Assembly: GCF_013302895.1 (NCBI RefSeq)
Contig: NZ_VJOK01000001.1
Location: forward strand, 4,401,153-4,463,210
Source of the DNA: Streptomyces albus subsp. chlorinus
GTDB taxonomy: Bacteria > Actinomycetota > Actinomycetes > Streptomycetales > Streptomycetaceae
Reading direction: 5' to 3'
Length of the DNA: 62,058 bases
Numbering within the stretch: the first letter of the stretch is position 1; every line of letters starts with the position of its first letter. Positions 53,614 to 61,389 of this stretch are shown here, one piece after another. The position numbers and the translations under genes were made by a program. The notes below the pieces were generated by a model. That model did no database searches. It saw nothing but the letters and a program-made list of their open reading frames with translations, and was not told the origin of the DNA.

Positions 53614-53854
53614 GTAGGTCCTCCAGCGGAATCCGGTCGGGAGCCACACCGCCTGCGGAGCGGCGGGCCGTGTCGTTCCTTCGCTTCCTCGCGGAGCCGG
53701 ACATCCGGCTCGCGCTCACGGAGCCGGGGACACAGCTAGAGACCGGATCGCTCGCACCCACCCCGCCAGGGGACGCCGTGGCGTCCGAGCGGAGAAGTGG
53801 AGTGCGCGACCATGGGGCTCATTGTGGGATTCGAGCCCCCACCTCGTCAACGCC

Positions 53855-53929
53855 GCCTCCGCCGGTCACCGGCGGGGGTGCCGTCGGCGGTCACCGGCGG
53901 GGGCGGCGTCGGCGGTCATCGGCGGGGCA
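53855..53929. repeat. 25-bp tandem repeat at the thioesterase 3' end
   Basis: Three units of 25 bases (core CGGCGGTCACCGGCGGGG). The third contains the thioesterase stop codon. The remaining 53614-53854 gap has no gene. Confidence 0.7.
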
Positions 53930-54380
53930 CCGGTGCGATGGCGCGGCCCGCCCACTCGGGCGGCTCCTCGACGAGCCCGGCCAGGCGCCCGCGCACCGCG
54001 TCCGGGAACGGTGCGCTGCCGTCCGCGCCGACGTGGAGCGCGAACAGCTCGGTGGTGGCCACCGTACGGCCGTCCTCGTCCCGCATCTCGTGGGCGAAGC
54101 GCAACTTTTTGGCGTCCACACCGAGGACGCGGGTGCGGACGCTCAGGGCGGTGCCCTCGGAGACCTCGTGCAGGTACCGCACATGCGCTTCCACGGTGTA
54201 GAGGGAGCAGCCGGTGCGCTCCCGGTACGCCGGGTCCAGTCCGACGGCATCCATCATGGCGTCCGTCGCGTAGCCGAAGACGAGCACGTAGAACGCCTCG
54301 CTCATATGGCCGTTGTAGTCGATCCACTCCCGGCGGACCGTCTCGTGGAAGAGGGGCAGCGGAGCGGGGCCGGACGTCAT
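53916..54380 (-). CDS. Hotdog-fold thioesterase, probable betainyl-CoA thioesterase
   Basis: A 154-residue 4-hydroxybenzoyl-CoA-thioesterase-like hotdog protein. The active-site segment REWIDYNGHMSEAFYVLVFG has the conserved Asp/Asn and His, and EAHVRYLHEVSEGTALSVRT follows. ATG overlaps the carnitine dehydrogenase stop (ATGA). In characterised carnitine operons the third enzyme hydrolyses betainyl-CoA to glycine betaine and CoA; that assignment is from context. Confidence 0.8.
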   Translation of the reverse strand: MTSGPAPLPLFHETVRREWIDYNGHMSEAFYVLVFGYATDAMMDAVGLDPAYRERTGCSLYTVEAHVRYLHEVSEGTALSVRTRVLGVDAKKLRFAHEMRDEDGRTVATTELFALHVGADGSAPFPDAVRGRLAGLVEEPPEWAGRAIAPVPRR

Positions 54381-55501
54381 TCCGCCGCGCCCTTCCGCAA
54401 CCCGGCGTCCTTCGGCAGCCCGGCATCCATCGCCTCCTGCGGCCCGGCACCCCTCGCCTTTTGCGGCCCGGCGCTCTTCGGCACCTCGGCGCTCTTCGGC
54501 ACACCCGTACTCTTCGGCGCCTCCGCGCTCTTCGACGTCGCCGCGCTCTTCGGCAGGCGGCCCGTGGCGCGGAGGACGTCGATGACGCCCTGGTCCCGCT
54601 CGGCGACCAGGTCCGCGAGGGAGCGCCCCGCTGCCGCCTCGTCGCAGCCGGCCACCATGGCGTCCCGCAGCGCCCCGTCCAGCTCCGGGGCCTCCAGCCG
54701 GGTCCACGGGGACTTCAGGGAGGGGCCGAAGTGGTCCAGCATGTGGCCCATTCCGCCCTCGCCGCCCGCCAGCGCGAACGTCAGGCACGGCCCCATGAAC
54801 GCCCAGCGCAGGCCCGGCCCCTCGGTGATCGAGTCGTCGATCTCCTTCACCGTCGCCTCGCCGTTGGCCACCATGTGCAGGGCCTCCCGCCACAGCGCCT
54901 CCTGGAGGCGGTTGGCGATGAACCCCGGCAGCTCGCGCTCCATGGTGATCACCGACTTGCCCGCCACCTCGTAGAACCGCGAGGCCCACTCCACGGCCTG
55001 ACGGTCGGTGCGCTCACCGCCCACGACCTCCACCAGCGGAATCAGGTACGGCGGATTGAACGGATGCCCCACCAGCAGCCGGCCCGGATCGGCCGCCTCC
55101 GTCTGCATCTCGGTCATGGGGTAGCCGGACGTGGACGACGCGATGACGACGCCGGCCGGGGTCGCGGCGTCCAGCTCGGCGAGCAGGCTCCGCTTGAGTT
55201 CCAGCTTCTCGGGGGCGCTCTCCTGCACGAACTGCGCCGTGGCGCACGCCTCTTCGAGCGTGGACGCGACGGTGAGCCGGTCGCGGGAGGCGGCGGCGTC
55301 CAGTCCGAGCCGGGTGAGCGCGGGCCAGGCCGCGTCCACGAGGCGGCGCAGCTTGTCGGCCGCGTCGGGCGCCGGGTCCCAGGCGGTCACGTCGTAACCG
55401 CGCGCCAGGAAGTGGGCGACCCAGCCGCCGCCGATCACGCCCGCGCCGACGCAGGTGACGCGGCGGACGTCGGTGGGGGAGACAGGGGGTGTGGTGGGCA
55501 T
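54377..55501 (-). CDS. L-carnitine dehydrogenase (3-hydroxyacyl-CoA dehydrogenase fold)
   Basis: NAD-dependent 3-hydroxyacyl dehydrogenase fold of 374 residues, most like carnitine 3-dehydrogenase. Rossmann start VTCVGAGVIGGGWVAHFLAR near residue 15; ASSTSGYPMTEMQ and GHPFNPPYLIPLVEVVGG near residue 125; C-terminal domain WAFMGPCLTFALAGGEGGMG. Oxidises L-carnitine to 3-dehydrocarnitine. The last 60 residues are an extra tail of six-residue repeats (KSAEAP, KSTGVP, KSAEVP) absent from homologues as I recall them. ATG with GAGGAG upstream. Confidence 0.87.
   Translation of the reverse strand: MPTTPPVSPTDVRRVTCVGAGVIGGGWVAHFLARGYDVTAWDPAPDAADKLRRLVDAAWPALTRLGLDAAASRDRLTVASTLEEACATAQFVQESAPEKLELKRSLLAELDAATPAGVVIASSTSGYPMTEMQTEAADPGRLLVGHPFNPPYLIPLVEVVGGERTDRQAVEWASRFYEVAGKSVITMERELPGFIANRLQEALWREALHMVANGEATVKEIDDSITEGPGLRWAFMGPCLTFALAGGEGGMGHMLDHFGPSLKSPWTRLEAPELDGALRDAMVAGCDEAAAGRSLADLVAERDQGVIDVLRATGRLPKSAATSKSAEAPKSTGVPKSAEVPKSAGPQKARGAGPQEAMDAGLPKDAGLRKGAAE
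54471..54560. repeat. Five in-frame 18-bp repeats in the carnitine dehydrogenase tail
   Basis: Units of the type GCGCTCTTCGGCACCTCG, five in a row, encode the Lys-Ser-Ala-x-x-Pro tail. The 18-bp step keeps the reading frame. Confidence 0.8.
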
Positions 55502-55562
55502 GGGGGCTCCTCGGGGTGATGGTGTCCGGGGCGGGGTCCGGAGGCCCCGGAGATCCGGGGGA

Positions 55563-55595
55563 TTCCCGGGGGCTTCCCGGGGGTTTCCGGGGGCT
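55563..55595. repeat. 11-bp repeats between dehydrogenase and cleavage-enzyme genes
   Basis: TTCCCGGGGGC, TTCCCGGGGGT and TTCCGGGGGCT in tandem within the 180-base gap between the two carnitine genes. The rest of the gap is a run of CCGGG-containing variants. Confidence 0.6.
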
Positions 55596-55681
55596 GGAGG
55601 GTCTTGGGTTCCGGGCGTCCGGTGGTCCGGGTGTTCCCATGGGTCCGGGGTTCCCGGGGGTCCGGGTGAACAGGGCGACGG

Positions 55682-56575
55682 TTACGCGCGGGGCTTGAGG
55701 CCGAGGCGGGCGCGGGCCTCGTCGGGCGAGGCGACGGACGCCCCGAGGGCCTCGGTGATCCGCACGGCACGCTCGACGAGCTGGCCGTTGGTCGCCTTCA
55801 CTCCCCGGCTCAGATACAGGTTGTCCTCCAGACCGACCCGCACGTTGCCGCCCAGCAGGATCGACTGCGCCACCCACGGCATCTGCATCCGGCCCAGCGC
55901 GAACGACGCCCACTGCGCGCCCTGCGGCAGGAAGTTGACCATCGACTGGAGCACGCCCGGGTCGGCGGGCGCGCCCCACGGGATGCCCATGCACAGCTGG
56001 AAGAGGGTCGGCTGGTCGAGCAGGCCCTCGTCCAGCAGCTGCTTGGCGAACCACAGCTGGCCGGTGTCGAAGATCTCCAGCTCGGGCCGGACGCCCAGCT
56101 CCTGGATGCGCCGGGCGCCCTTGCGCAGCATCTCGGTGGTGGAGATGTAGAGCTGGTCGCCGAAGTTGAGGGAGCCGCAGTCCAGTGTGCAGATGTCGGG
56201 GAGCAGGTCCTCGACGTGCGGGAGCCGGTCGAGACCGCCCACCAGGTCGGTGCCCTCCAGCGCACCCTTCTCCAGCGGCTGGTCGGCGTCGAGCACCAGG
56301 TCGCCGCCCATGCCGGCGGTCAGATTGATGACGACGTCCGTACCGGTCTCCTTGACGCGCTCCACGACCTCGCGGTAGAGCCGCCTGTCGCGCGAGGGCG
56401 CGCCGGTCTCCGGGTCGCGCACATGGATGTGGACGACGGCCGCACCCGCCTCCGCGGCCTCCACGGCCGAGGCCGCTATCTGGGCCGGGGTGACGGGAAC
56501 GTGCGGGCTGCGCCCGACGGTGTCGCCCGCACCCGTGAGGGCGCAGGTGATGATGACGCTGTCGTTGAAGGGCAT
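55682..56575 (-). CDS. BKACE-family 3-dehydrocarnitine cleavage enzyme
   Basis: Zinc-dependent beta-keto acid cleavage enzyme (DUF849, BKACE), 297 residues. Metal histidines in [17 protein letters not shown] near residue 48; [12 protein letters not shown] near residue 85; [17 protein letters not shown] near residue 175. In carnitine degradation it condenses acetyl-CoA with 3-dehydrocarnitine to give acetoacetate and betainyl-CoA. GGAGG lies 7 bases before the ATG. Five 16-bp iterons stand 63-142 bases upstream. Confidence 0.86.
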   Translation of the reverse strand: MPFNDSVIITCALTGAGDTVGRSPHVPVTPAQIAASAVEAAEAGAAVVHIHVRDPETGAPSRDRRLYREVVERVKETGTDVVINLTAGMGGDLVLDADQPLEKGALEGTDLVGGLDRLPHVEDLLPDICTLDCGSLNFGDQLYISTTEMLRKGARRIQELGVRPELEIFDTGQLWFAKQLLDEGLLDQPTLFQLCMGIPWGAPADPGVLQSMVNFLPQGAQWASFALGRMQMPWVAQSILLGGNVRVGLEDNLYLSRGVKATNGQLVERAVRITEALGASVASPDEARARLGLKPRA

Positions 56576-56637
56576 GGCGAAACCTCCGTGGGGACGGTGA
56601 CGATGACGAGGGGGTGAGGGGAGGACGGTGTAGGGGC

Positions 56638-56717
56638 GGCTGTGGCGGGGTTCGGTTGTGACGGGGTTCGGAGCTGCCGGGGCGCGGCTGTGACGGGGTA
56701 CGGCTGTGACGGAGCGC
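56638..56717. repeat. Five 16-bp iterons upstream of the BKACE gene
   Basis: GGCTGTGGCGGGGTTC, GGTTGTGACGGGGTTC, GGAGCTGCCGGGGCGC, GGCTGTGACGGGGTAC and GGCTGTGACGGAGCGC follow without gaps, between the regulator gene and the pathway genes it probably controls. Confidence 0.75.
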
Positions 56718-56777
56718 GGCGGTGGTGGGGCCGAGCAGAGTGGCCTGGGCGGGCGGCCGGACCTGACCGTCCCGGGG

Positions 56778-57800
56778 TCAGTCCTCGCTGTGCGGGAGCA
56801 ACTCGGCGCGGACATGGGCGAGCAGCGCGGCGTACATGTCGTCGGGGCTGGTGCCGCTTCCGGTGACGGCACCGGTGCCTCCGGTCCTGCCGGTATCTCC
56901 GGTCCCGCCGGTTCCTCTGGTGTCTCCGGTCCCGCCGGTGCCCTCCCGTTCGGCGGCGCCGGCCAGTACCTGGGAGGCCAGGCCGTCGATCAGGGCGGTC
57001 AGCCGCAGGGCGCTGGATTCCGGGTCCACCTCCCGGAAGACACCCTGAGCGATTCCGCGCCGGATGACATCGGCGACGGTGGTGCGCCACTGCCGGTAGT
57101 AGTCCACGTGCAGCCGGCCGATGGCGGTCGAGCGCGCGGCCTCCGCCCACAGGTCGAGCCACACCAGCCACTGACGCCGCTGCTGCTCGGTGCGCGGAGT
57201 CTGCAGAGCGAGGAGTTCCCGCAGCTCGGCCGCCGCGTCCCGGGCCCCGGACGCGGCGATCCGGGCCGCGCGGCTGGCGGTGTCCTCGTCCATGCACCAC
57301 CGCACGGCCGCCTCCAGCAGCTCGGCCCGGCCGGGGAAGTGGTAGTGGATGGCGGCGGTACTGGTGTCGCAGGCGGACGCGATGTCGGCCACCCGCACCG
57401 CGTGGAACCCGTGCTCCGCGATCAGCCGCACCGTCTCCCGCACGATCTGCAACGGGCGCCCCGCCGAGGGGAGTTGGGGCGCCCGCCGCTCGGTGGCCGA
57501 AGACGGTGCGGCGCCTGGGACGGGGGCGTCCGGGGCGGACGCACCGGTGCCGCTCGCAGCGGCTGTCCGGGAGCCGAGCAGCCAGCCGGCGTCCACCTCG
57601 CCCGCGTCGGCGATACGGGCCAGCTCCGCGACGGTGAACCGCCGGGTACCGCTGAGCGAGCGGGACAGCTTGGAGGGGTCCATCACGATCCGCCGGGCGA
57701 ACTCCCGCTGGGTGCACCCGGATGCCTCGACGACCTTCCGGACCCGCTCGGCGACCTCGCCCGCGCTGTCCTCGACCCTGTCGCCCGCTGTCTCCCGCAT
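56778..57800 (-). CDS. Double-HTH regulator: XRE domain fused to TetR domain
   Basis: A 340-residue regulator with two different DNA-binding domains in one frame. Residues 18-75 form a lambda-repressor-type HTH ([40 protein letters not shown]). After a 45-residue Ala/Pro/Ser linker comes a TetR HTH ([40 protein letters not shown]) and a helical ligand domain with [21 protein letters not shown] Gly-Thr/Arg-rich repeat ([16 protein letters not shown]) is inserted near the C-terminus. Likely controls the carnitine genes just downstream in the same orientation. A perfect palindrome lies about 100 bases upstream of its start. Confidence 0.87.
   Translation of the reverse strand: MRETAGDRVEDSAGEVAERVRKVVEASGCTQREFARRIVMDPSKLSRSLSGTRRFTVAELARIADAGEVDAGWLLGSRTAAASGTGASAPDAPVPGAAPSSATERRAPQLPSAGRPLQIVRETVRLIAEHGFHAVRVADIASACDTSTAAIHYHFPGRAELLEAAVRWCMDEDTASRAARIAASGARDAAAELRELLALQTPRTEQQRRQWLVWLDLWAEAARSTAIGRLHVDYYRQWRTTVADVIRRGIAQGVFREVDPESSALRLTALIDGLASQVLAGAAEREGTGGTGDTRGTGGTGDTGRTGGTGAVTGSGTSPDDMYAALLAHVRAELLPHSED
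56880..56955. repeat. Gly-Thr coding repeat in the double-HTH regulator
   Basis: Repeats of CCGGTCCCGCCGGT-like 9-, 12- and 15-base units encode the Gly/Thr/Asp/Arg insertion near the C-terminus. Confidence 0.6.
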
Positions 57801-57900
57801 GACGGCCACCGTACGAGACCGTTGAGATAACCGCAACGACACCGACAAAATCCGCCCCGTATGCCCCGAAATGCCCTGCCTTTCTTCCTCATGTTGCGCC

Positions 57901-57920
57901 CTGACTGACGCATCAGTCAG
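57901..57920. promoter_or_regulatory. CTGACTGA-N4-TCAGTCAG operator
   Basis: CTGACTGACGCATCAGTCAG, a perfect 8-bp-arm palindrome with 4-base spacer, typical of TetR-family sites, 101 bases upstream of the double-HTH regulator start. Probably its own operator. Confidence 0.75.
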
Positions 57921-57937
57921 CACCGCACCAACACAAA

Positions 57938-57968
57938 AGCGGTCCCCGCCATCCCGGCGGGGACCGCT
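57938..57968 (-). terminator. Intrinsic terminator after the DUF397 gene
   Basis: AGCGGTCCCCGCC and GGCGGGGACCGCT with a 5-base loop; on the minus strand the stem is followed by TTTTGTG, a true T-run. Confidence 0.88.
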
Positions 57969-57994
57969 CATGCGCGGGTCGCGCCCGGCTGCTC

Positions 57995-58198
57995 TCAGAC
58001 GTCGAGCTCCCGGCGCTGGAGAGCCGCCACGAACGAGCCCCAGGCGGCGGGCCCGAAAGCGAGGCAGGGCCCGTCCGGGGCCTTGCTGTCGCGGACGGGT
58101 ACGAGGGAGGGGATGTTGTCCGCCACCTCGACGCATGCACCGCCGTCCTGGTTGCTGTACGAACTCTTGCGCCACGCGGCGGTGCTCAGGTCGGTCAT
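57995..58198 (-). CDS. DUF397 protein
   Basis: A 67-residue DUF397 protein with the family pattern: WRKSSYSNQDGGACVEVADN, VPVRDSKAPDGPCLAFGPAA, and a terminal FVAALQRREL. Such proteins pair with an XRE-DUF5753 regulator and behave like small antagonists in Streptomyces. Start overlaps the upstream DUF5753 stop (ATGA), confirming the pair. Confidence 0.93.
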   Translation of the reverse strand: MTDLSTAAWRKSSYSNQDGGACVEVADNIPSLVPVRDSKAPDGPCLAFGPAAWGSFVAALQRRELDV

Positions 58199-58878
58199 GC
58201 GCACTGTGGTTCCTCCAGCATTCGCTCGATGAACTCGCGTGAATCGGCGGGGGACATGGCGCGGTCGCGCACCGCATCGTAGCCGAGCTGCAACCGTTCC
58301 ACAGCGGCCGTTTCCTCCACCAGGTCGCCGGAATAGCCGGTCTCCACCCAAGCCACCGTACGGCCGTCCGTGGTCCTCAGGAACATCGTGTCGGTGTTGG
58401 TCAGCGCGTGCAGGCTGGCCCTTCCGGGAACGACTTGCACCACCACGTTGGGCCGCTCGCTCATACCGATCAGGTGCTGGAGCTGCTGTTGCCACGCCTG
58501 CGGATCCTCCAGCGGGGTGCGCAGCACGGCCTCCGACAGCATCGCGCGGAAGCGCGGCGCGCCCTCCCGCTCCAGAAGCGTCCTGCGCCCTATCCGCGCC
58601 TCCACCTGGCGGGTCAGCTCCTTGCCCGCGAGACCGCCCGCCGCCAGCAGCGTCCGTGCGTACTCCGTCGTCTGCAACAGGCCGTGAAAATTGCTCACCG
58701 CGTAGTGCCACAGGCTGATGGCCTCCGCCTCCAGGGCCATGTAACGGCGGTAACGCTCACGGAACTGCGAGGGGTCCGCGACGGCGAGTTCCCACAGGGC
58801 AGGAGCCCCGGGATCCTGGCTCCTGCTGTGACCGCTCTTCTGGGCGGCATGCCACGCTCCCAAGGAAGGGTCTAACAT
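58195..58878 (-). pseudogene. DUF5753 regulator lacking its HTH domain
   Basis: A 227-residue frame containing the DUF5753 domain: RYRRYMALEAEAISLWHYAV, FHGLLQTTEYARTLLAAGGL, MSERPNVVVQVVPGRASLHA, and the C-terminal EFIERMLEEP. Full members begin with a 60-80 residue XRE HTH; here only about 25 unrelated residues precede the domain, and the next gene's stop lies 36 bases beyond the ATG. The HTH seems to have been deleted at that junction. It may still be translated and be coupled to the DUF397 protein, but it could not bind DNA in the usual way. Confidence 0.72.
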
Positions 58879-58914
58879 TCCGGCCGGTCGGTTTGCCGGG
58901 GCAGGGGTGTCCCC

Positions 58915-59904
58915 TCACTCCGTGGTGCTGTCGTCGCCCTGTGCCGTGTAGTGGGCCGCCAGGGCGGTGGCGGCGGTGGTCATCGCGGTGCGTAGTGGGG
59001 GCGGGCCCAGGACCACGGCTTCCGCGCCGAGGCTGAGCAGGTCGGAGACGGCCACCGGCAGGGATTCGACGTCGAGTTCGGTCTCGACCCATCCGTTCTC
59101 GTCGGGCGGTCCCGCGTGTTCCAGCGCGCGGGCGCCCGGAGTGCCGAACTTGGCGGGGAGCAGTCGTTGGGCCTGTGGGGAGAGGCGCACGTGCGCCGTC
59201 TCCTGCCGGAGCCAGGACTCCAGGCGGCGGGATGACGCCTCCCAGTAGGCGGGCAGGTCGAACCCGGTGGGGCGCTCGAAGAGGGCGTCGGTGGCCGTCA
59301 CGTCCACGAAGCGGGAGATGCGGTAGGTGCGGACGGCTTCGTCCGCCTGCGCGACGGCGTACCAGATGCCGCCCTTGAGGACGACGCCCAGCGGCCGCAG
59401 CGTGCGTTCCACCTCGCCGCGCCAGCGCCGGTAGCGGGTGTGCAGCACCCGCTGCTCCCACACCGCCTCGGCGATCCGTGGCAGGTGGGGCACGGACTCG
59501 GCGTCCCGGAACCAGCCCGGCGCGTCCAGGTGGAACCGCTCCTGGACGCGCCGGCTGTGCTCGGCGAGGGGCGTCGGGAGTGCGGCGCGCACCTTGAGCT
59601 GCGCGGTGGTCAGGACGGCGCCGAGCCCCAGCTCCCGTACGGGGCCCGGGAGTCCGGACAGGAAGAGCGAGCCCGCCTCGGAACCGGTGAGTCCGGTCAG
59701 CCGGGTGCGGTATCCGGCCATGAGGCGGTAGCCGCCGCTCGGACCGCGGTCCGCGTGGACGGGGACGCCGGAGGCGCTGAGGGCGTCGATGTCGCGGTAG
59801 ACGGTACGGACGGAGACGTCCAGTTCGGCCGCGAGTTCGGGTGCCGTCATCCGGCCGCGGTTCTGGAGCAGGAGGAGAAGGGAGAGGAGCCGGTCGGCGC
59901 GCAT
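58915..59904 (-). CDS. WYL-domain transcriptional regulator (YafY/DeoR-type HTH)
   Basis: A 329-residue regulator. N-terminal HTH_11: RADRLLSLLLLLQNRGRMTA, ELAAELDVSVRTVYRDIDAL. The middle WYL domain has the core YRRWRGEVERTLRPLGVVLKGGIWYAV, and a C-terminal WCX-like part follows. ATG at 59904 starts at the family-typical MRADRLL; an ATG 9 bases upstream abuts the operator. It is divergent from a DUF3224 gene, sharing a 41-base palindromic region, so it is probably autoregulatory. Confidence 0.92.
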   Translation of the reverse strand: MRADRLLSLLLLLQNRGRMTAPELAAELDVSVRTVYRDIDALSASGVPVHADRGPSGGYRLMAGYRTRLTGLTGSEAGSLFLSGLPGPVRELGLGAVLTTAQLKVRAALPTPLAEHSRRVQERFHLDAPGWFRDAESVPHLPRIAEAVWEQRVLHTRYRRWRGEVERTLRPLGVVLKGGIWYAVAQADEAVRTYRISRFVDVTATDALFERPTGFDLPAYWEASSRRLESWLRQETAHVRLSPQAQRLLPAKFGTPGARALEHAGPPDENGWVETELDVESLPVAVSDLLSLGAEAVVLGPPPLRTAMTTAATALAAHYTAQGDDSTTE

Positions 59905-59913
59905 GGCACACAT

Positions 59914-59954
59914 TGTCGGCGGTACCTGACAGAAGGTGTCAGGTACCGCCGACA
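59914..59954. promoter_or_regulatory. Perfect 18-bp-arm palindrome between the WYL and DUF3224 genes
   Basis: Left arm TGTCGGCGGTACCTGACA, 5-base spacer GAAGG, right arm the exact complement. It begins 9 bases from the WYL ATG and ends 70 bases before the DUF3224 ATG. Very probably the WYL regulator operator for both genes. Confidence 0.88.
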
Positions 59955-60024
59955 GAATCGTCCCACAACCGTCAGCGGCAACCGTCAGCGACAGCGACAG
60001 TGCCGCACTGCGAAAGGGCGATCC

Positions 60025-60441
60025 ATGGCCTCCGCCTCCCGTACCACCACCGCCGCGTTCACCGGTGTCTCCTGGGACGAGAAGGACGTCTCCGGCTCCG
60101 CGCCCGGCCCCCGTCTCGCCCGCGCCTCCGTCGTCAACGACTACACCGGCGGCATCGAGGCGAAGGGCGCCGCCTGCGCGTACACGCTCACCTATGTGAC
60201 GGAGGTGAGCGGCGTGTTCTCCGGCATGGAGCGGCTCGACGGCTCCCTCGACGGCCGGCCGGGCACCTTCGTCGTCCACCAGGACGGCAGCTTCGATGAG
60301 GAGGGCGTCATCCGCTGCACCTTCACCGTGGTGCCGGGCTCCGGCACGGACGGCCTCGCCGGCCTCACCGGAAAGGGCGGCTACGAGGTCCGCCCCGGGG
60401 AGCAGCGCGTCGAGGTGACCTTCACCTACGAGCTGGACTGA
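60025..60441 (+). CDS. DUF3224 family protein
   Basis: A 138-residue beta-barrel-type protein with the DUF3224 features: TTTAAFTGVSWDEKDVSG at the start, GGIEAKGAACAYTLTYVTEV, SGMERLDGSLDGRPGTFVVH, and an end VEVTFTYELD. Family function is not established; the allene-oxide-cyclase-like barrel suggests small-ligand binding. Controlled by the divergent WYL gene by layout. Confidence 0.9.
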   Translation: MASASRTTTAAFTGVSWDEKDVSGSAPGPRLARASVVNDYTGGIEAKGAACAYTLTYVTEVSGVFSGMERLDGSLDGRPGTFVVHQDGSFDEEGVIRCTFTVVPGSGTDGLAGLTGKGGYEVRPGEQRVEVTFTYELD

Positions 60442-60499
60442 GCCCGCGCCCACCCGAGGCCGGTCGTACCGCGCTCACCCTAGGCCGGTCGTGGGAAGG

Positions 60500-60525
60500 G
60501 GCCCCTCCCCCCCCCGGGAGGGGCC
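60500..60525. terminator. Terminator 1 between the DUF3224 and lipoprotein genes
   Basis: GGCCCCTCCC with C-rich 6-base loop and GGGAGGGGCC. Serves the plus-strand DUF3224 gene. Confidence 0.7.
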
Positions 60526-60558
60526 GAAGCCTCTCCGAGCGGCCACCGCGACGGTGGT

Positions 60559-60589
60559 GGGGGCCCCTCTCCCCCCGGGAGGGGCCCCC
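60559..60589. terminator. Terminator 2, near-copy of terminator 1
   Basis: GGGGGCCCCTC-TCC against GGGAGGGGCCCCC, ending 9 bases before the lipoprotein stop. It serves the minus-strand gene. The close likeness to terminator 1 suggests duplication. Confidence 0.7.
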
Positions 60590-60597
60590 TTCCACGC

Positions 60598-61194
60598 TTA
60601 CTGGAGGGCCAGCTCGGCGGTCGGGTTCCAGTAGGAGACGGTCGAGTTGTCGCTGATGGCGAGGCCCTCACCGGCGGGCGCGTCGACCGTGGCTGTCTTG
60701 CCGGTGCCGTTCTGATCGCGGTCGGCCAGCTCGACGGTGAGCTGCTTCTCGCGGTGCATGGTGCCGCCGTCGCCCTCCTCCAGGGAGAGGGCGGCGTAAC
60801 CGGAGGCGCCCGGCTTCAGGGAGACCACGGCCTGCGGCTTGCCGCCGCCGACCGGAATGGGAGCCTGCGCGTTCGGGTAGCCCACGAACGGATAGCCGTA
60901 CAGGTCGCAGCGGGTGCTGCCGTTGTTGGTGGCCTTGAGCAGGATCACCGGCGCGCTGCCCCCGGTCTCCTGGAGCTTGACGGAGACCTTGCCGACGGTG
61001 CACGTCGAGCTCGTGACGCTCAGCGAGGAGGACCTGGCCTGCGTGCTGACCCCGCCGCCGTCCCCCCTCTCGGCCCTGTTGCCGTTGCCGCCGCTGTCCG
61101 AACCCCCCGAGCACGCGGTCAGGGAGAGGAGGGCGAGCGCGCCGGCCGTGGCGGCGGTCAGGAAGCGGGAGCGGGAGTTCCGGAAGCTGGACAT
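60598..61194 (-). CDS. DUF4232-type lipoprotein
   Basis: Lipoprotein of 198 residues. Signal peptide with lipobox LLSLTACSGG, a Gly/Asn/Ser linker, then a DUF4232 domain with paired cysteines (SSTCTVGK and TRCDLYGYPF), VILLKATNNGS and SLKPGASGYAAL strands. Secreted actinomycete domain, function unknown. AAAGGG upstream of the ATG; TAA stop, rare in this window. Confidence 0.86.
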   Translation of the reverse strand: MSSFRNSRSRFLTAATAGALALLSLTACSGGSDSGGNGNRAERGDGGGVSTQARSSSLSVTSSTCTVGKVSVKLQETGGSAPVILLKATNNGSTRCDLYGYPFVGYPNAQAPIPVGGGKPQAVVSLKPGASGYAALSLEEGDGGTMHREKQLTVELADRDQNGTGKTATVDAPAGEGLAISDNSTVSYWNPTAELALQ

Positions 61195-61389
61195 ATGGCT
61201 GAGCCCTTTCGGTGGTGCGGCGGTCCGGGTGCTTTGATGTCCGGAGCTTGTGGGCTGATCCGTCCCAACCGCCAGGTCTGCCGGGCAGTTGGGGACGCTG
61301 GAACGCCGAAACGGGCTGTGACCAGGGGGAACGTGAGGGCCTGGAACGCGGGAACGGGACGCGCCGGGCCGCAGGGGGAAGGGCGAGCG

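Noticed and set aside
34807..56717. Tandem arrays considered as CRISPR
   Set aside because: Units are contiguous without unique spacers, periods are 11-28 bases, and no cas gene is present.
58599..58613. GCCCC-TGTGA-GGGGC hairpin at the HAD gene end was sought at the equivalent place near 58600
   Set aside because: The short 5-bp hairpin belongs to 8599-8613 after the HAD gene and is too weak to call a terminator; nothing similar is at this position.
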